Shown: positions 7,165 to 17,330 of the stretch, piece after piece
Numbering within the stretch: the first letter of the stretch is position 1
Layout of the letters: every line of letters begins with the position of its first letter
Assembly: GCF_900112825.1 (NCBI RefSeq)
Contig: NZ_FONE01000019.1
Coordinates: forward strand, 1-56,022
Source of the DNA: Nitrosomonas sp. Nm166
GTDB lineage: Bacteria > Pseudomonadota > Gammaproteobacteria > Burkholderiales > Nitrosomonadaceae
DNA length: 56,022 nucleotides
Reading direction: 5' to 3'
Program-made: the position numbers and the translations under genes
The notes under the pieces: model-generated
What the model was told of the DNA's origin: nothing
The model's input: the letters and a program-made list of their open reading frames with translations, nothing else
Database searches by the model: none

Positions 7165-8202
7165 TCAGAGGGGAGAATAGCTGGAGGAACTGAGCAAATT
7201 GTAGTTACAGACTGTCGGTGCTGGTGTCTGGTCGAGCAAGCTGGTTATTGTGAAGGGTGTGTCTTTATTTTGCGGATCAAACAGAACCTGGCTTGCGTCA
7301 ATGTATTTGTAATCCCCGGGCGCATTGAGCCGCCAAAGATTAGGAATGATGGGAGAAGGCTGATGCAAGCAATACGCTGGAGAGTCACCGTGAATCACCA
7401 GAACCGGTTTCTTGAATTGAGCGGCTTTATTTTTGATCAAATCACGTATTATCCGGTAGCCATCGCAGTCAGTCCGGTTGTCAGCAGAGCAAGCAGGTTT
7501 GCTGTAATCGAAGTCAAATATATCTGCATGCAAGGCAATTACTACCGCCTGTGCATATTCTGCTGCTTCAAAGAGTTGCTGCAGCCATTTCTTATTAAAC
7601 TGGTCGCGATTATCCGCCGCATCCAGTGCATGCCGAATATCGCTGCGAAGAATTTCCTTTCTGCCATTATTCGTGCCAACGATGTGTAATGTGGCGAAAA
7701 CAACCTGGTTGATTTGCCAGCGGGCGTTTTCAATAAAATTTTCCTGCCGGACAAGGCCTGGGATATCTTTGCTTAGCTGATGCTCATCCTGGTGAAAGAA
7801 AAGCTGGCGTAAATAATCGAGCCGTTCCAGTTCGTTATGCCGTACTGACGTATTGAATCGATCGCAGTCGGTCCACTCATTATCACCCGGTGTGTACACT
7901 GTTTTATGCGGATTGAGATAAGCGATCTGCCGGTAATGGTCTTTATATAATTCATCGCCGCAGCTTAGCCGGGCCTTTTTGAAGTCACCCAGGTGAATCA
8001 ATACTGGAGGATTGAGTGCTTTGATGGCAGCAGCGATTGCGCCATCAGGCTCTAACAGCGCATATTCCGTATCAGTATAGGGCATATCGCCCATCACAAC
8101 GAATTGAGTTGATGTGCTGGCAGTTGCATTGGCCAAATCATTGGCCCATGCGAATGAGGGTAAAAAAAACAATGCAAGCAAAAGCCACGGCCATTTCATC
8201 AC
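7165..8202 (-). CDS. Exported metallophosphoesterase (calcineurin-like)
   Basis: The 345-residue protein has a clear signal peptide, residues 1-20, ending FAWA, so the enzyme should act in the periplasm. Metal-binding motifs of the calcineurin-like phosphoesterase fold are visible: MGDMPY (Asp39), HLGDFK (Asp73), TPGDNEW (Asp107-Asn108-Glu109), ALHADIFDFD and IHGDS. The GDNEW form replaces the usual GNHE, as in a family of secreted phosphoesterases whose substrates are not established. Two nearby ATGs, at 8202 and 8199, are both possible. It begins 9 bases after the prfC stop and is followed by yicC after 17 bases, so the three genes are probably one transcript. Confidence 0.8.
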   Translation of the reverse strand: MMKWPWLLLALFFLPSFAWANDLANATASTSTQFVVMGDMPYTDTEYALLEPDGAIAAAIKALNPPVLIHLGDFKKARLSCGDELYKDHYRQIAYLNPHKTVYTPGDNEWTDCDRFNTSVRHNELERLDYLRQLFFHQDEHQLSKDIPGLVRQENFIENARWQINQVVFATLHIVGTNNGRKEILRSDIRHALDAADNRDQFNKKWLQQLFEAAEYAQAVVIALHADIFDFDYSKPACSADNRTDCDGYRIIRDLIKNKAAQFKKPVLVIHGDSPAYCLHQPSPIIPNLWRLNAPGDYKYIDASQVLFDPQNKDTPFTITSLLDQTPAPTVCNYNLLSSSSYSPL

Positions 8203-8211
8203 GCTTTGTCC

Positions 8212-9831
8212 TTATGCATGTTGCCCATTCATATGGCTTTGAAAAACCAGGCCAGCATGTTCACGCAACTTATGAAAATGAATGGCGGGCCAATTTTCTG
8301 CGGCAACGCTCAGTTCAGCACCGAAAGATGCCAGGAAAGTCGGCGCATCAACCGCATCATAGGCAATGCGATGGGCATTGGCTTCAATAAAGCGCTGCAA
8401 TTCGCGCGGATCATCAGAAGTAATCCAGCGTGCCAACTGATATTTAGCTGACGCAATCCGGGCAGTTACCCCGTATTCATGCTGCAGGCGATGAGTTACC
8501 ACTTCAAACTGTAAAGTGCCGACGGCGCCGAGTAACAGCACATTACCCAAATGCGGCCGGAATACCTGAATGGCGCCTTCTTCGCCCAGCTGCGCTAACC
8601 CTAGTTTTAGTTGTTTGCTGCGTAGCGGATCGGCGATTTCCACGGTGCGGAAAATTTCCGGTGCAAAAAACGGCAATCCGGTAAATTGCAAGACTTCGCC
8701 TTCAGTTAAGGTGTCACCCAATTGCAACGTGCCATGATTGGGTATGCCGATAATGTCGCCGGGATAAGCTTCCTCAAGAATATCGCGGCGCTGCGATAAG
8801 AATGACACCACCGTGCTGGTGCGGATATCTTTGCCATTACGCGCAATTTTCAAATTCATGCCGCGTTTGAAATGGCCGGAACAAACTCGCACGAATGCAA
8901 TGCGGTCGCGATGAGCCAGATTCATGTTGGCCTGAATTTTAAATACCATGCCGGAGAACTTTTTCTCGCTCGGCAAGACTTCGCGTTGAATAGCGTTACG
9001 TGATTCGGGCGGTGGTGCCAGATCAACCAGGGCATCCAGAATTTCTCTGACGCCAAAATTATTGATTGCTGAACCAAAGAAAACCGGGGTTTGTTTGCCA
9101 GCAAGGAATTCCTTGTGATCAAAAGCCGGGGAGGCGCCTTTAATCAAGTCAATTTCCTGCAACGCCGTAGACAGATCAGTACCGCAACGCTGATGAATCT
9201 GCGCGTCATCAAAATGCGCGATCACCTCATCGTCTTCGTGAGCACGATCAGACCCGGGTCGAAATATGCGCATACAGTTATTCTGCAAATCGCATACGCC
9301 ATGGAAATTTTTCCCCATGCCGACAGGCCAGGTGAAGGGGATTGTGGCCATTCCGAGCGTTCGCTCAATCTCATCAATCAGGTCCAGTGGTTCGCGTACT
9401 TCGCGGTCCATTTTATTGACAAAAGTGACAATTGGCGTGTTGCGTGCACGGCAGACTTCCAGCAAGCGTACTGTTTGTGCTTCCACACCATTGGCGGCAT
9501 CGATGACCATCAATGCCGCATCGACCGCGGTAAGCACGCGATAGGTATCTTCCGAGAAATCCTGGTGACCAGGGGTATCAAGCAAATTAATGACGCAATT
9601 GCGGTATTCCATTTGCATCACTGAACTCGCGACCGAGATGCCGCGTTGCTTTTCAATTTCCATCCAGTCAGAGGTAGCGTGCCGGCTGGCTTTGCGGGCT
9701 TTGACACTGCCAGCGATATGGATGGCGCCGGCATACATCAGCAGCTTCTCGGTCAATGTCGTTTTACCCGCATCCGGGTGTGAAATAATGGCAAAAGTGC
9801 GGCGACGCGCCACTTCGTGATTAATGCTCAT
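8212..9831 (-). CDS. prfC: Peptide chain release factor 3
   Basis: RF3 is a translational GTPase that releases RF1 and RF2 from the ribosome after termination. The protein is 539 residues from the ATG at 9831, close to the E. coli length. SHPDAGKTTLTEKL is the P-loop, DTPGHQDF the G3 motif and NKMDRE the G4 motif. The EF-G-like domains that follow are full length. The frame is open 35 codons further upstream, but [15 protein letters not shown] fits the family start. The ATG lies 11 bases inside the end of the ABC transporter gene, so RF3 is probably made from the transporter transcript, an unusual pairing. Confidence 0.93.
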   Translation of the reverse strand: MSINHEVARRRTFAIISHPDAGKTTLTEKLLMYAGAIHIAGSVKARKASRHATSDWMEIEKQRGISVASSVMQMEYRNCVINLLDTPGHQDFSEDTYRVLTAVDAALMVIDAANGVEAQTVRLLEVCRARNTPIVTFVNKMDREVREPLDLIDEIERTLGMATIPFTWPVGMGKNFHGVCDLQNNCMRIFRPGSDRAHEDDEVIAHFDDAQIHQRCGTDLSTALQEIDLIKGASPAFDHKEFLAGKQTPVFFGSAINNFGVREILDALVDLAPPPESRNAIQREVLPSEKKFSGMVFKIQANMNLAHRDRIAFVRVCSGHFKRGMNLKIARNGKDIRTSTVVSFLSQRRDILEEAYPGDIIGIPNHGTLQLGDTLTEGEVLQFTGLPFFAPEIFRTVEIADPLRSKQLKLGLAQLGEEGAIQVFRPHLGNVLLLGAVGTLQFEVVTHRLQHEYGVTARIASAKYQLARWITSDDPRELQRFIEANAHRIAYDAVDAPTFLASFGAELSVAAENWPAIHFHKLREHAGLVFQSHMNGQHA

Positions 9832-11893
9832 AACTTTCAGAACTCTGTTCCTGTGGATAAAGAAAACAATGGGCCGTATGCGTTGCACTGAATGTGCTGG
9901 CTGATGGATAAACCTCACGGCAAATAGGCATCGCATAAGGACAACGTGGATGAAAATGGCAGCCTCGAGGCGGCGCGGCCGGTGACGGCAAGTCGCCCTT
10001 CAGAGGAATGATGTGCTGGTCAAGATTCGATTTGATTTGCGGAACAGATGACAGCAGTGCCTGAGTATAAGGGTGCTTAGGACTATCCATCACTTCATTA
10101 ATATTTCCACGTTCAACAATTCGTCCCAGATACATGACAGCAACTTCATCAGCCAAGTATTCTACAACAGCGATATTGTGAGTAATAAACAAAAATGCAA
10201 GCCCCAAGTTGGTTTGCAGCGATTTGAGCAGATTCAGGATTTGCGCCTGAACGGATACATCCAAAGCGCTGGTCGGTTCATCACAAATCAACAGCTCGGG
10301 ATTAACAGCTAACGCACGGGCAATTGCAATGCGTTGTCGCTGGCCACCAGAAAATTCATGTGGAAAGCGCCATTTTACATCAGCTGGCAAACCAACTCGC
10401 TGCAATAATGTATCAATTTCTTTCTCTCTCGAATCAGTGGAGGGCAAACTGCTGCTACCCACGGGGTGTATTCTGTCGACATTCAGGGCATTCATGCCTT
10501 CCTGAAGGATTTCAATTATTCGCATGCGCGGATTGAGTGAAGAGTAGGGATCTTGAAAGATAATCTGAAATTGCGAGCGAATCTGCCGCAATTGACTTCT
10601 TTCCAGTGCTATCAGCTCACGCTCTTTGAAGCGCACGCTACCGGCAGTGGGTTTGATTAACTGCAAAATACTCTTACCGATCGTTGTCTTGCCGCAGCCT
10701 GATTCACCGACTAACGCCAAGGTTTTGCCTGCAGTAATTGTCAGCGACACACCATCGACTGCTTTAACATGACCGACTACCCGTTTGAACAATCCTTCGT
10801 GAATCGGAAAGTACACTTTAAGATCAGTTACCTGTAATAAGATGGGTGCAGTCGTAGCGGGGACTGGCTGAACGGTATTTACAGCATGCCGGGTAGAATT
10901 TTTTGCTACGGGAGTATCGTTAACTGAGTCTTTGCTAAATAAATGGCAGCGGACCTGGTGCTCGTCGGTAACAGAATACCATTGGGGTATGGATTGACGG
11001 CATAACTCCATTGCCTGAGTGCAGCGATCGACAAAACGGCAACCGGTGAACTGCTGCGCCAATGACGGCACATTACCCTGAATCACAGTTAACGCCTGGT
11101 CGCGTTTTTGTTTACCAGGCAGGGAGGCGAATAACTGCTGTGAATAAGGGTGAGCCGGGTGGTTAAAGAAATCATCGCGGGTTGCCAGTTCTACAATTTC
11201 TCCCGCATACATGACCGCGATGCGTTGCGCCATTTCGGATACTACACCCAGATCATGCGTAATCAGCAAAATTGCCATGTGATTGCGTTGCTGAAGTTGC
11301 CGCATCAGATCCAGCACCTGTGCCTGGATAGTAACATCCAGGGCGGTTGTGGGCTCATCCGCAATGAGCAATTCGGGCTCGCCGGCAAGCGCCATGGCGA
11401 TCATGGCGCGCTGTTTCATACCGCCGGAAAACTGAAACGGATATTCATGCATGCGCCGTGGTGCATCCGGTATGCCCACTTGTTGCAGTAATTCCTGAAT
11501 GCGCGCTTGCATCGCTTGATGGGGCAGATTTAAATGCTGCTTCAACGCTTCTTCAATCTGCTCGGCAATGGTCAGCACCGGATTCAGACTCAGCATTGGT
11601 TCCTGAAAAATCATGCTGATGCGCTTGCCGCGAATTTTGCGCATTTCGGTTTCAGGTAATTGCAGCAAGTCAATCCCGTTGATTCTGATTTGGCCTGCCA
11701 CAATCTCGCCGACATCGGGTAATAATCGCATAATCGATAGTGCAGTCATCGACTTGCCGCATCCTGACTCGCCTAGTAGGGCAAAGGTTTCACCAGGTAG
11801 AATCTTAAGGGTTAATCCGTCAACAGCGCGCACTGGCGCGCTGCCCGTGTGCAGCAGGGTTTCAAGATGTTCGATGGTCAATAATGTTTTCAT
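9821..11893 (-). CDS. Peptide-type ABC transporter, two fused ATP-binding domains
   Basis: At 690 residues this is a tandem fusion of two OppD/OppF-like ATPases. The first half has Walker A GESGCGKS (41-48), signature FSGGMKQR and Walker B LLIADEP. The second half has GESGCGKT near residue 395, FSGGQRQR and LLICDEP. Each half ends in the oligopeptide-transporter C-terminal region, with [14 protein letters not shown] and [14 protein letters not shown], the latter cysteine pattern being linked to an iron-sulphur cluster in some homologues. It resembles YejF and GsiA but is longer than YejF. Its permease partner lies 32 bases upstream. No second permease or binding protein is nearby, so the substrate remains open: peptides, opines or nickel-type ligands. 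Confidence 0.88.
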   Translation of the reverse strand: MKTLLTIEHLETLLHTGSAPVRAVDGLTLKILPGETFALLGESGCGKSMTALSIMRLLPDVGEIVAGQIRINGIDLLQLPETEMRKIRGKRISMIFQEPMLSLNPVLTIAEQIEEALKQHLNLPHQAMQARIQELLQQVGIPDAPRRMHEYPFQFSGGMKQRAMIAMALAGEPELLIADEPTTALDVTIQAQVLDLMRQLQQRNHMAILLITHDLGVVSEMAQRIAVMYAGEIVELATRDDFFNHPAHPYSQQLFASLPGKQKRDQALTVIQGNVPSLAQQFTGCRFVDRCTQAMELCRQSIPQWYSVTDEHQVRCHLFSKDSVNDTPVAKNSTRHAVNTVQPVPATTAPILLQVTDLKVYFPIHEGLFKRVVGHVKAVDGVSLTITAGKTLALVGESGCGKTTIGKSILQLIKPTAGSVRFKERELIALERSQLRQIRSQFQIIFQDPYSSLNPRMRIIEILQEGMNALNVDRIHPVGSSSLPSTDSREKEIDTLLQRVGLPADVKWRFPHEFSGGQRQRIAIARALAVNPELLICDEPTSALDVSVQAQILNLLKSLQTNLGLAFLFITHNIAVVEYLADEVAVMYLGRIVERGNINEVMDSPKHPYTQALLSSVPQIKSNLDQHIIPLKGDLPSPAAPPRGCHFHPRCPYAMPICREVYPSASTFSATHTAHCFLYPQEQSSESYEH

Positions 11894-11925
11894 GAATGAG
11901 CGAAGATTCTGACGGCGCTATTGTT

Positions 11926-13404
11926 TCAGGAGGCTTTGTTCAGCGGAGTATCCGTTTTGTTCCCACGGCGCTGGAAGAATTTGTTTCTTTGTTTTAGTGT
12001 CCGGGTACGAGGATCGAGCGCATTCTGTACTGCATCTGCGAATAAATTAGCGCTCAATACCAAGGTAAACATAAAGCCAAATGCCGCCAGCAGAGCCCAC
12101 CAGACCATCGGTTCGCGCGCCATCTCCAGGCGTGCCGCGTTAATCATGGTACCGAAACTGATCATGGATGGATCGACACCTACGCCGACATACGATAAGA
12201 CAGCTTCTGCCAGAACGAGGCCGCTGAAATCCATCACCGTTGCTATTAAAACCAGATGCATCACATTCGGTAAAATGTGACGGCTGATAATACGCCAATG
12301 CGAAACGCCAAATGCATGCGCTGCCTGGATATATTCCAATTCACGCAATTTCATGGTTTCACCACGCAGTAAGCGGCATAGACCAGTCCAACTGGTAATG
12401 CCGAGAATGATGCAAAGAAACAGCAGGCGTAAATCTGCGCGAGAGGCAATGGTCTCGAATAAATCAGGGTGCGTTTCAATATATACCTGCATCATCAATA
12501 CTGCGGCGGCAATCAGCAAAACACTGGGAATGGAATTCAGTGTGGTGTAGATATACTGAATCACATCATCCACCCAGCCCCTGAAATAACCCGCCATCAT
12601 GCCCAAAAGCAATGCGAAAGGCAGCATGATCAGGGTGGTTAAGGTACCAATTACCAGAGCTACACGTATGCTTTTGAGCGATTGATACAAAATATCCTGT
12701 CCGACCTTGTCAGTACCTAGAACATGGTAATGTGTGGCCAGCATAGACACGCAGCCGATCAGTAGCGATAGAATGAGCAATGTGATTAATATAGCGTGCC
12801 ATGGAATTTCGCCGGTACGGCGCCAGATACCTGTCAGGCTTTGCATAAAGTTCTGCTGGTTGCGGCGTGCAAGAATGATCACCAAACCAGCAGTCAGTAG
12901 GCTCCAAACTAACAAGCCGTATGCCAAGCCCTTTGCAGTGCGCCACGCAATATCATTCATGCGCTCCATCTCAGGATTTTGTAAATGCGCGCCGCCAAAT
13001 TCAAGCCGCGCAAAATCTCGTATTTGCCTGCCATCTGCAAGCTCAATCGTTTCCTTTGCATAGAGATGCGATGACAGCGGTGCTGAATAGGTTTTTTCTA
13101 CCTGAGTGCGCAGCGGGGTGACCAGAATATCGAGCAGGCTCAGCACTTCAACGCTGTAGACCTTCTCACCTTGACTGGTCTTATGATCTAGAGCAGGACG
13201 AAAATGGATGGTATCGAGTAAGCCAATGATTAGAAAAAACAGCAGAACGGTAAGTGCTGACATACCGCTGACGCTATGCCCAACACGTTTCCATGGCGTC
13301 AGTAAGTGCTCGTGATGACGAACGTACCCAATAAAACATAAGACAACTCCGATAAACAAATAGATCAGTGCATCGGTCCATAGAATAATCGGGCTAAAAG
13401 GCAT
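11926..13404 (-). CDS. Peptide-type ABC transporter permease (OppC/YejE-like) with a large N-terminal insert
   Basis: The C-terminal 250 residues form the binding-protein-dependent permease domain, with the N-loop HYHVLGTDKVGQDI leading into it and the EAA-like loop EYIQAAHAFGVSHWRIISRHILPN contacting the ATPase. The whole protein is 492 residues, well above the roughly 300 of OppC or DppC. The extra part has two helices (about 8-28 and 45-65), a soluble stretch of about 100 residues rich in charged residues (to about 165), and further helices at about 165-185 and 205-225. Enlarged YejE-type permeases are known, so this may be a family trait. It shares an operon with the double ATPase, but no OppB-like partner is encoded in this window. 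Confidence 0.85.
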   Translation of the reverse strand: MPFSPIILWTDALIYLFIGVVLCFIGYVRHHEHLLTPWKRVGHSVSGMSALTVLLFFLIIGLLDTIHFRPALDHKTSQGEKVYSVEVLSLLDILVTPLRTQVEKTYSAPLSSHLYAKETIELADGRQIRDFARLEFGGAHLQNPEMERMNDIAWRTAKGLAYGLLVWSLLTAGLVIILARRNQQNFMQSLTGIWRRTGEIPWHAILITLLILSLLIGCVSMLATHYHVLGTDKVGQDILYQSLKSIRVALVIGTLTTLIMLPFALLLGMMAGYFRGWVDDVIQYIYTTLNSIPSVLLIAAAVLMMQVYIETHPDLFETIASRADLRLLFLCIILGITSWTGLCRLLRGETMKLRELEYIQAAHAFGVSHWRIISRHILPNVMHLVLIATVMDFSGLVLAEAVLSYVGVGVDPSMISFGTMINAARLEMAREPMVWWALLAAFGFMFTLVLSANLFADAVQNALDPRTRTLKQRNKFFQRRGNKTDTPLNKAS

Positions 13405-13572
13405 GGAGGTTAATTCAGGAAAAAGGAATACCAGGGCGTCGTGTTAGCTTCAATGTTGATATCATAAAGGAATATAGTTACTTTTTGAAAACTAATCGTT
13501 GCGGTTAGACATTATTTTGTAAATTTCTGAAAATATTTCAAGACTACACTAATACTGCCAATATTCCTGAGG

Positions 13573-15957
13573 TTAATTGATTGGAATAAGCCTCAACTGT
13601 CTTTCAGAGGGCCCGGGAAGAAAAGGCGTAGGCTTTCCATTGACCCAGTTGTCATGCCCGCTGCCGTAATAAGGTGACAGCGGATGCCCACTTTGTCCGC
13701 CTGGCATATCCAGATAACCTTCTTCTTCTTTGCCAGGGGCAACGACTGAGCGTTGCGAGGCGCCAAAATCAGGCGACTGAACCCGCGGCATATGATGATC
13801 ACCCGGCAATGGGTCGCCCGGCATATCGAGCCATTGCGCAATTCCAAGAGGAAGTTTTGGGCTGAGCGGGTGCCTGATCCGTGCAGCATTGTACTCCCCC
13901 CAACTCTGTTCGGTAATGCTGCCGTTGCGCTGTAGCTGCTCCGCAATATTCTGGGCACAAGCAAATAGCAGGTTTTTCCAGTCCTTATAGAGTACCGGCA
14001 GTAGATGTTGGGGTTGCTGTTCGATTAATTGCCATACAATCAACTCTGCTTGGCTTAATCTGGGCAGTTTAAAATCAGGATCATATTTTCTCACCTGGGC
14101 AGCGAACCCATTTAAGACGGTTTTAATCACTTCATAGCGATACGTGCGCACAACGCGATAAGCGACAGAATCCGTGGCCGCATGCCCGTTCCAGTCTGTT
14201 AACGCTTCTTTCATTGCAACCACCCATGGCAGATCGCTGTCAACCAATTCCAGCGTGGTTTTCAGCAATTGGTGCCAAGGTGTTAATAACACTGCACGGT
14301 AATCTAACTGGATGGCTTGCATGTCCTTCGCAGTGAATTGGTCGCGTGCGAATAAGCTGTCGCGAATTTGAGTAGCTCTTGCCCCCAAGTCATAGCCGCC
14401 ATCGCCCAAGAGCTCAAGCAGATTACCCGAGACAGTGCGCGAATTAGCAGACCACAGCCGTTGTGAAGCCGGATTGCTGATCAATGGGTATTGTTCGGCA
14501 TCCAGCCAACCATTCCAGCCGGTATCCGGAGAACTCCAATCGGCGGGTGTTTGCGGATTGTAGTTGCCGGAGCGGGTAGGGATACGCCCTGCGAGAGTCC
14601 AGCTAATGTTGCCATCGCGATCACCGACGATAAAATTCTGCACTGGCATGCCTGCCAGTTGCGCAATTTTTACTGCTTGCTCAGCTGTTTGTGCCTGTTC
14701 CAGTTCATTCAGCTTTAGATTAACGGCTTCGGGCAGGAGTGCTGTCCAGGTTAGCGCCAGCGGTATCTGGTCATGATCCTGCGACAGGATCGGCCCCCAT
14801 TCGGTTTCAAAAATATTAAGAATCTCATCCGGCGCACTACGAACATGAATCGTTTCTTGAATTGTGTTGATTGGCTTCCAGCCTGAGATGCTGAGATAGC
14901 GTGTGTGATCGTTTTCATCGATTTTTAGACGCACCCAGTCGGCAAAGTCGCCGTAACTGTTGGTAAAGCTCCAGGCGATACGACGATTTGAACCGATGAC
15001 CATCGAAGGAACGCCTGGCAAGCTGATACCTGTGATATCGTGCGATTGTCCAGGAGAGGTGGTTGAAGGGTAAATGAGGCGGGATCGGAACCATAAATTG
15101 GGTACCCGTAGCGCCAAATGCATATCATTGGCGACTAGCGCAGCGCCATCGGCTAATGCGCCAGAAACCGCAAAGCTGTTGCTTCCCGGCATTTGTTCGA
15201 GGATTAAATGATCGTCTTTGAATAAATGTTCATCTAACGCTTGCAGATTAATTGCAGTGATTGAGGGTAGTTCTGGTAATGGCAGGGGTTCATCAATGAG
15301 GGGGGCATCCCATTTCCCCGCATGCATTGTCAGAAACTGATACACCGAATCGGGTAGCGCTGCCCGCATGCTGGAAAGCTTTAATTCACGGTAAATATTC
15401 GATTCATTCAGGGTGAAAAACATTGCATATATCACCAGAATACTGTCTTCATTGCGCCATGCAGCCGGCTGGGTTTGTGTCAACAAATAAGGAAAAGGGC
15501 GCACACTCAGTGATTGCATGCCTCGATTGACGCCAATCCGGTAAGCATCAAGCAACTGCTGCTGTGCATCGGGAAGTTGCTGGAGTGCTGTTATCGCACG
15601 GGTACGCATGCGAAATTGGCGTATTTTCCGGTCGTGTGTAACTGCGCTGGCGCCAAATAATTCTGCCAGTTCACCCGCAGCTTGTCTGCGCATGAGATCC
15701 ATCTCAAAAAAACGCTCTTGCGCGTGGATATAACCCATGGCCATGGCCAGATCCAAGCGATCCTGACCGGTAAAGGTAACACTGCCCAGTGCATCTCTAT
15801 CGATCAACACCGGAGCAGATAATCCGGGCAGAGCTGCTTCCCCGCCATATTGCGGTAAGCTGCCGCGCAGCAGGAATCCTGCAGCGATAACGGATAAGCA
15901 GATGATTGACAAGCTTGTTATCAGGAAGTAGCGGGTAAAACGTAAAGTAAACTGCAT
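13573..15957 (-). CDS. Penicillin acylase family N-terminal-nucleophile hydrolase
   Basis: This 794-residue precursor belongs to the Ntn-hydrolase family of penicillin G acylases and acyl-homoserine-lactone acylases. A membrane-spanning signal (about residues 10-30) directs it to the periplasm. The alpha part includes GYIHAQERFFEMDLMRR, typical of the family. Autoprocessing should cut between Gly258 and Ser259 in PGSNSF, leaving Ser259 as the nucleophile of the beta chain. DMHL and the C-terminal GGQSGHPLSPYYGS with DNWVNG are also diagnostic. The substrate may be N-acyl-homoserine lactones, acylated peptides or another amide; sequence does not decide. It lies 168 bases upstream of the peptide transporter genes on the same strand. 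Confidence 0.9.
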   Translation of the reverse strand: MQFTLRFTRYFLITSLSIICLSVIAAGFLLRGSLPQYGGEAALPGLSAPVLIDRDALGSVTFTGQDRLDLAMAMGYIHAQERFFEMDLMRRQAAGELAELFGASAVTHDRKIRQFRMRTRAITALQQLPDAQQQLLDAYRIGVNRGMQSLSVRPFPYLLTQTQPAAWRNEDSILVIYAMFFTLNESNIYRELKLSSMRAALPDSVYQFLTMHAGKWDAPLIDEPLPLPELPSITAINLQALDEHLFKDDHLILEQMPGSNSFAVSGALADGAALVANDMHLALRVPNLWFRSRLIYPSTTSPGQSHDITGISLPGVPSMVIGSNRRIAWSFTNSYGDFADWVRLKIDENDHTRYLSISGWKPINTIQETIHVRSAPDEILNIFETEWGPILSQDHDQIPLALTWTALLPEAVNLKLNELEQAQTAEQAVKIAQLAGMPVQNFIVGDRDGNISWTLAGRIPTRSGNYNPQTPADWSSPDTGWNGWLDAEQYPLISNPASQRLWSANSRTVSGNLLELLGDGGYDLGARATQIRDSLFARDQFTAKDMQAIQLDYRAVLLTPWHQLLKTTLELVDSDLPWVVAMKEALTDWNGHAATDSVAYRVVRTYRYEVIKTVLNGFAAQVRKYDPDFKLPRLSQAELIVWQLIEQQPQHLLPVLYKDWKNLLFACAQNIAEQLQRNGSITEQSWGEYNAARIRHPLSPKLPLGIAQWLDMPGDPLPGDHHMPRVQSPDFGASQRSVVAPGKEEEGYLDMPGGQSGHPLSPYYGSGHDNWVNGKPTPFLPGPSERQLRLIPIN

Positions 15958-16175
15958 ATCCTCATTGAATCGATAATTGACTAATCATTAAAAAATACCG
16001 AGGGTTAGGTAAGCGGCACTGAATGGCTTTGTTATTCCATAACCCATTGAAAAAATATTAAATATTGTGTTATTGACAGTATTGCATAAATAAAGGGGAT
16101 GATTCCTTCTTTGTTCTCATTATTGAATCGCAACAGCCGCCATGATAATTCATTTGTAAGAATTTGGAGTGTGTC

Positions 16176-17321
16176 ATGGCTGAAGAAAGTGATTTAGAAC
16201 GTACAGAGCCGGCAACGCCGAAGCGCCTGGAAAAAGCAAGGGGAGAAGGCCAGGTTGCGCGTTCTCAAGAATTGACTACTTTTGCCTTACTGATGGCAGC
16301 CGCAGCCGGATTATTGTTTTTGGGTGCCGGTCTGATGGATAAGCTCCTGAAAATCATGCGAGCAGGCATGCAAATGGAGCGGGATTTAGCATTCCAGCCT
16401 GATCTGATGCTTAACCGTTTCTATGAGCTTGCCTTTGAGGGATTAATTGCAATTGCACCATTACTTTTTTTGCTGATCATCGTGGCATTTTTTGCACCGA
16501 TGCTTTTAAGCGGCTGGATGATCAGTGCAAAAGCGTTGATACCCAAGTTTGACCGTATCAATCCGATTACAGGCTTCAGCAGAATATTTTCTGTGCGTAG
16601 CCTGGTTGAACTTGGAAAAGCAATCGCAAAAACCATTGTCATTGGTGGCGTTGCAGCGCTGATGATTTGGCACAACAAAGAAGAAGTCATGGCGTTATTG
16701 ACACTTCCCGTTGATTCCGGAATTAGTCGCACCGGCGAGTACCTGGCAATAAGCTTTCTGTTGATTATCGGTGCAATGATATTGATTGTGGTGATTGATG
16801 TGCCATTTCAGATTTGGGAGCATGCGAAGCAATTGCGAATGACCAAGGAAGAAATTCGCAAAGAACATAAAGAAGATGAGGGTGATCCATTTGTTAAAGC
16901 CCGTATTCGTGGCCTTCAACGTGAAGCAGCACGCCGTCGTATGATGGCGGAGATCCCTAAAGCAGACGTTATTGTGACTAACCCGACGCATTATGCAGTG
17001 GCACTGAAGTATAAAAGTGAAACCATGCGCGCGCCCAAGGTAATTGCAAAAGGTGTGCATTTATTAGCTGCGCGCATCCGTGAAGTAGCTGAAGAGCATC
17101 GTGTGCCGATTCTTGAAGCGCCGCCACTGGCACGGGCTTTGTATTATCACGCTGAATTGGAAAGTGAAATACCTGAAAAACTGTATGCCGCAGTAGCTGA
17201 AGTATTGGCTTATGTATTTCAACTTAGACGCTATCACGAATATGGCGGTAATGCGCCGCCTAAACTGCCGGTTGATGTACCGGTTCCTGATGGTTTGGAT
17301 CAACCCCGACATGCAGTTTGA
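16176..17321 (+). CDS. flhB: Flagellar export switch protein FlhB
   Basis: FlhB is an inner-membrane part of the flagellar type III export gate and controls the switch from rod/hook to filament substrates. From the ATG at 16176 the protein is 381 residues, the normal size. The N-terminus SDLERTEPATPKRLEKAR is typical, four transmembrane segments follow (about 33-55, 90-115, 150-165, 190-212), and the cytoplasmic domain carries the autocleavage site Asn269-Pro270-Thr271-His272. GGAG stands 6-7 bases before the ATG; an upstream TTG at 16164 is open but less likely. It is the first gene of the flagellar block, and flhA starts 9 bases after it. Confidence 0.95.
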   Translation: MAEESDLERTEPATPKRLEKARGEGQVARSQELTTFALLMAAAAGLLFLGAGLMDKLLKIMRAGMQMERDLAFQPDLMLNRFYELAFEGLIAIAPLLFLLIIVAFFAPMLLSGWMISAKALIPKFDRINPITGFSRIFSVRSLVELGKAIAKTIVIGGVAALMIWHNKEEVMALLTLPVDSGISRTGEYLAISFLLIIGAMILIVVIDVPFQIWEHAKQLRMTKEEIRKEHKEDEGDPFVKARIRGLQREAARRRMMAEIPKADVIVTNPTHYAVALKYKSETMRAPKVIAKGVHLLAARIREVAEEHRVPILEAPPLARALYYHAELESEIPEKLYAAVAEVLAYVFQLRRYHEYGGNAPPKLPVDVPVPDGLDQPRHAV

Positions 17322-17330
17322 TGAGCAAAT

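Noticed and set aside
7162..7689. 175-codon open frame antisense to the metallophosphoesterase
   Set aside because: It is the shadow of a gene with clear signal peptide and metal motifs; the antisense product has no family features.
16073..16101. TTGACA before flhB as a sigma-70 promoter
   Set aside because: The -35 hexamer is perfect, but no -10-like sequence lies 16-18 bases downstream; the next bases are GGGGAT.
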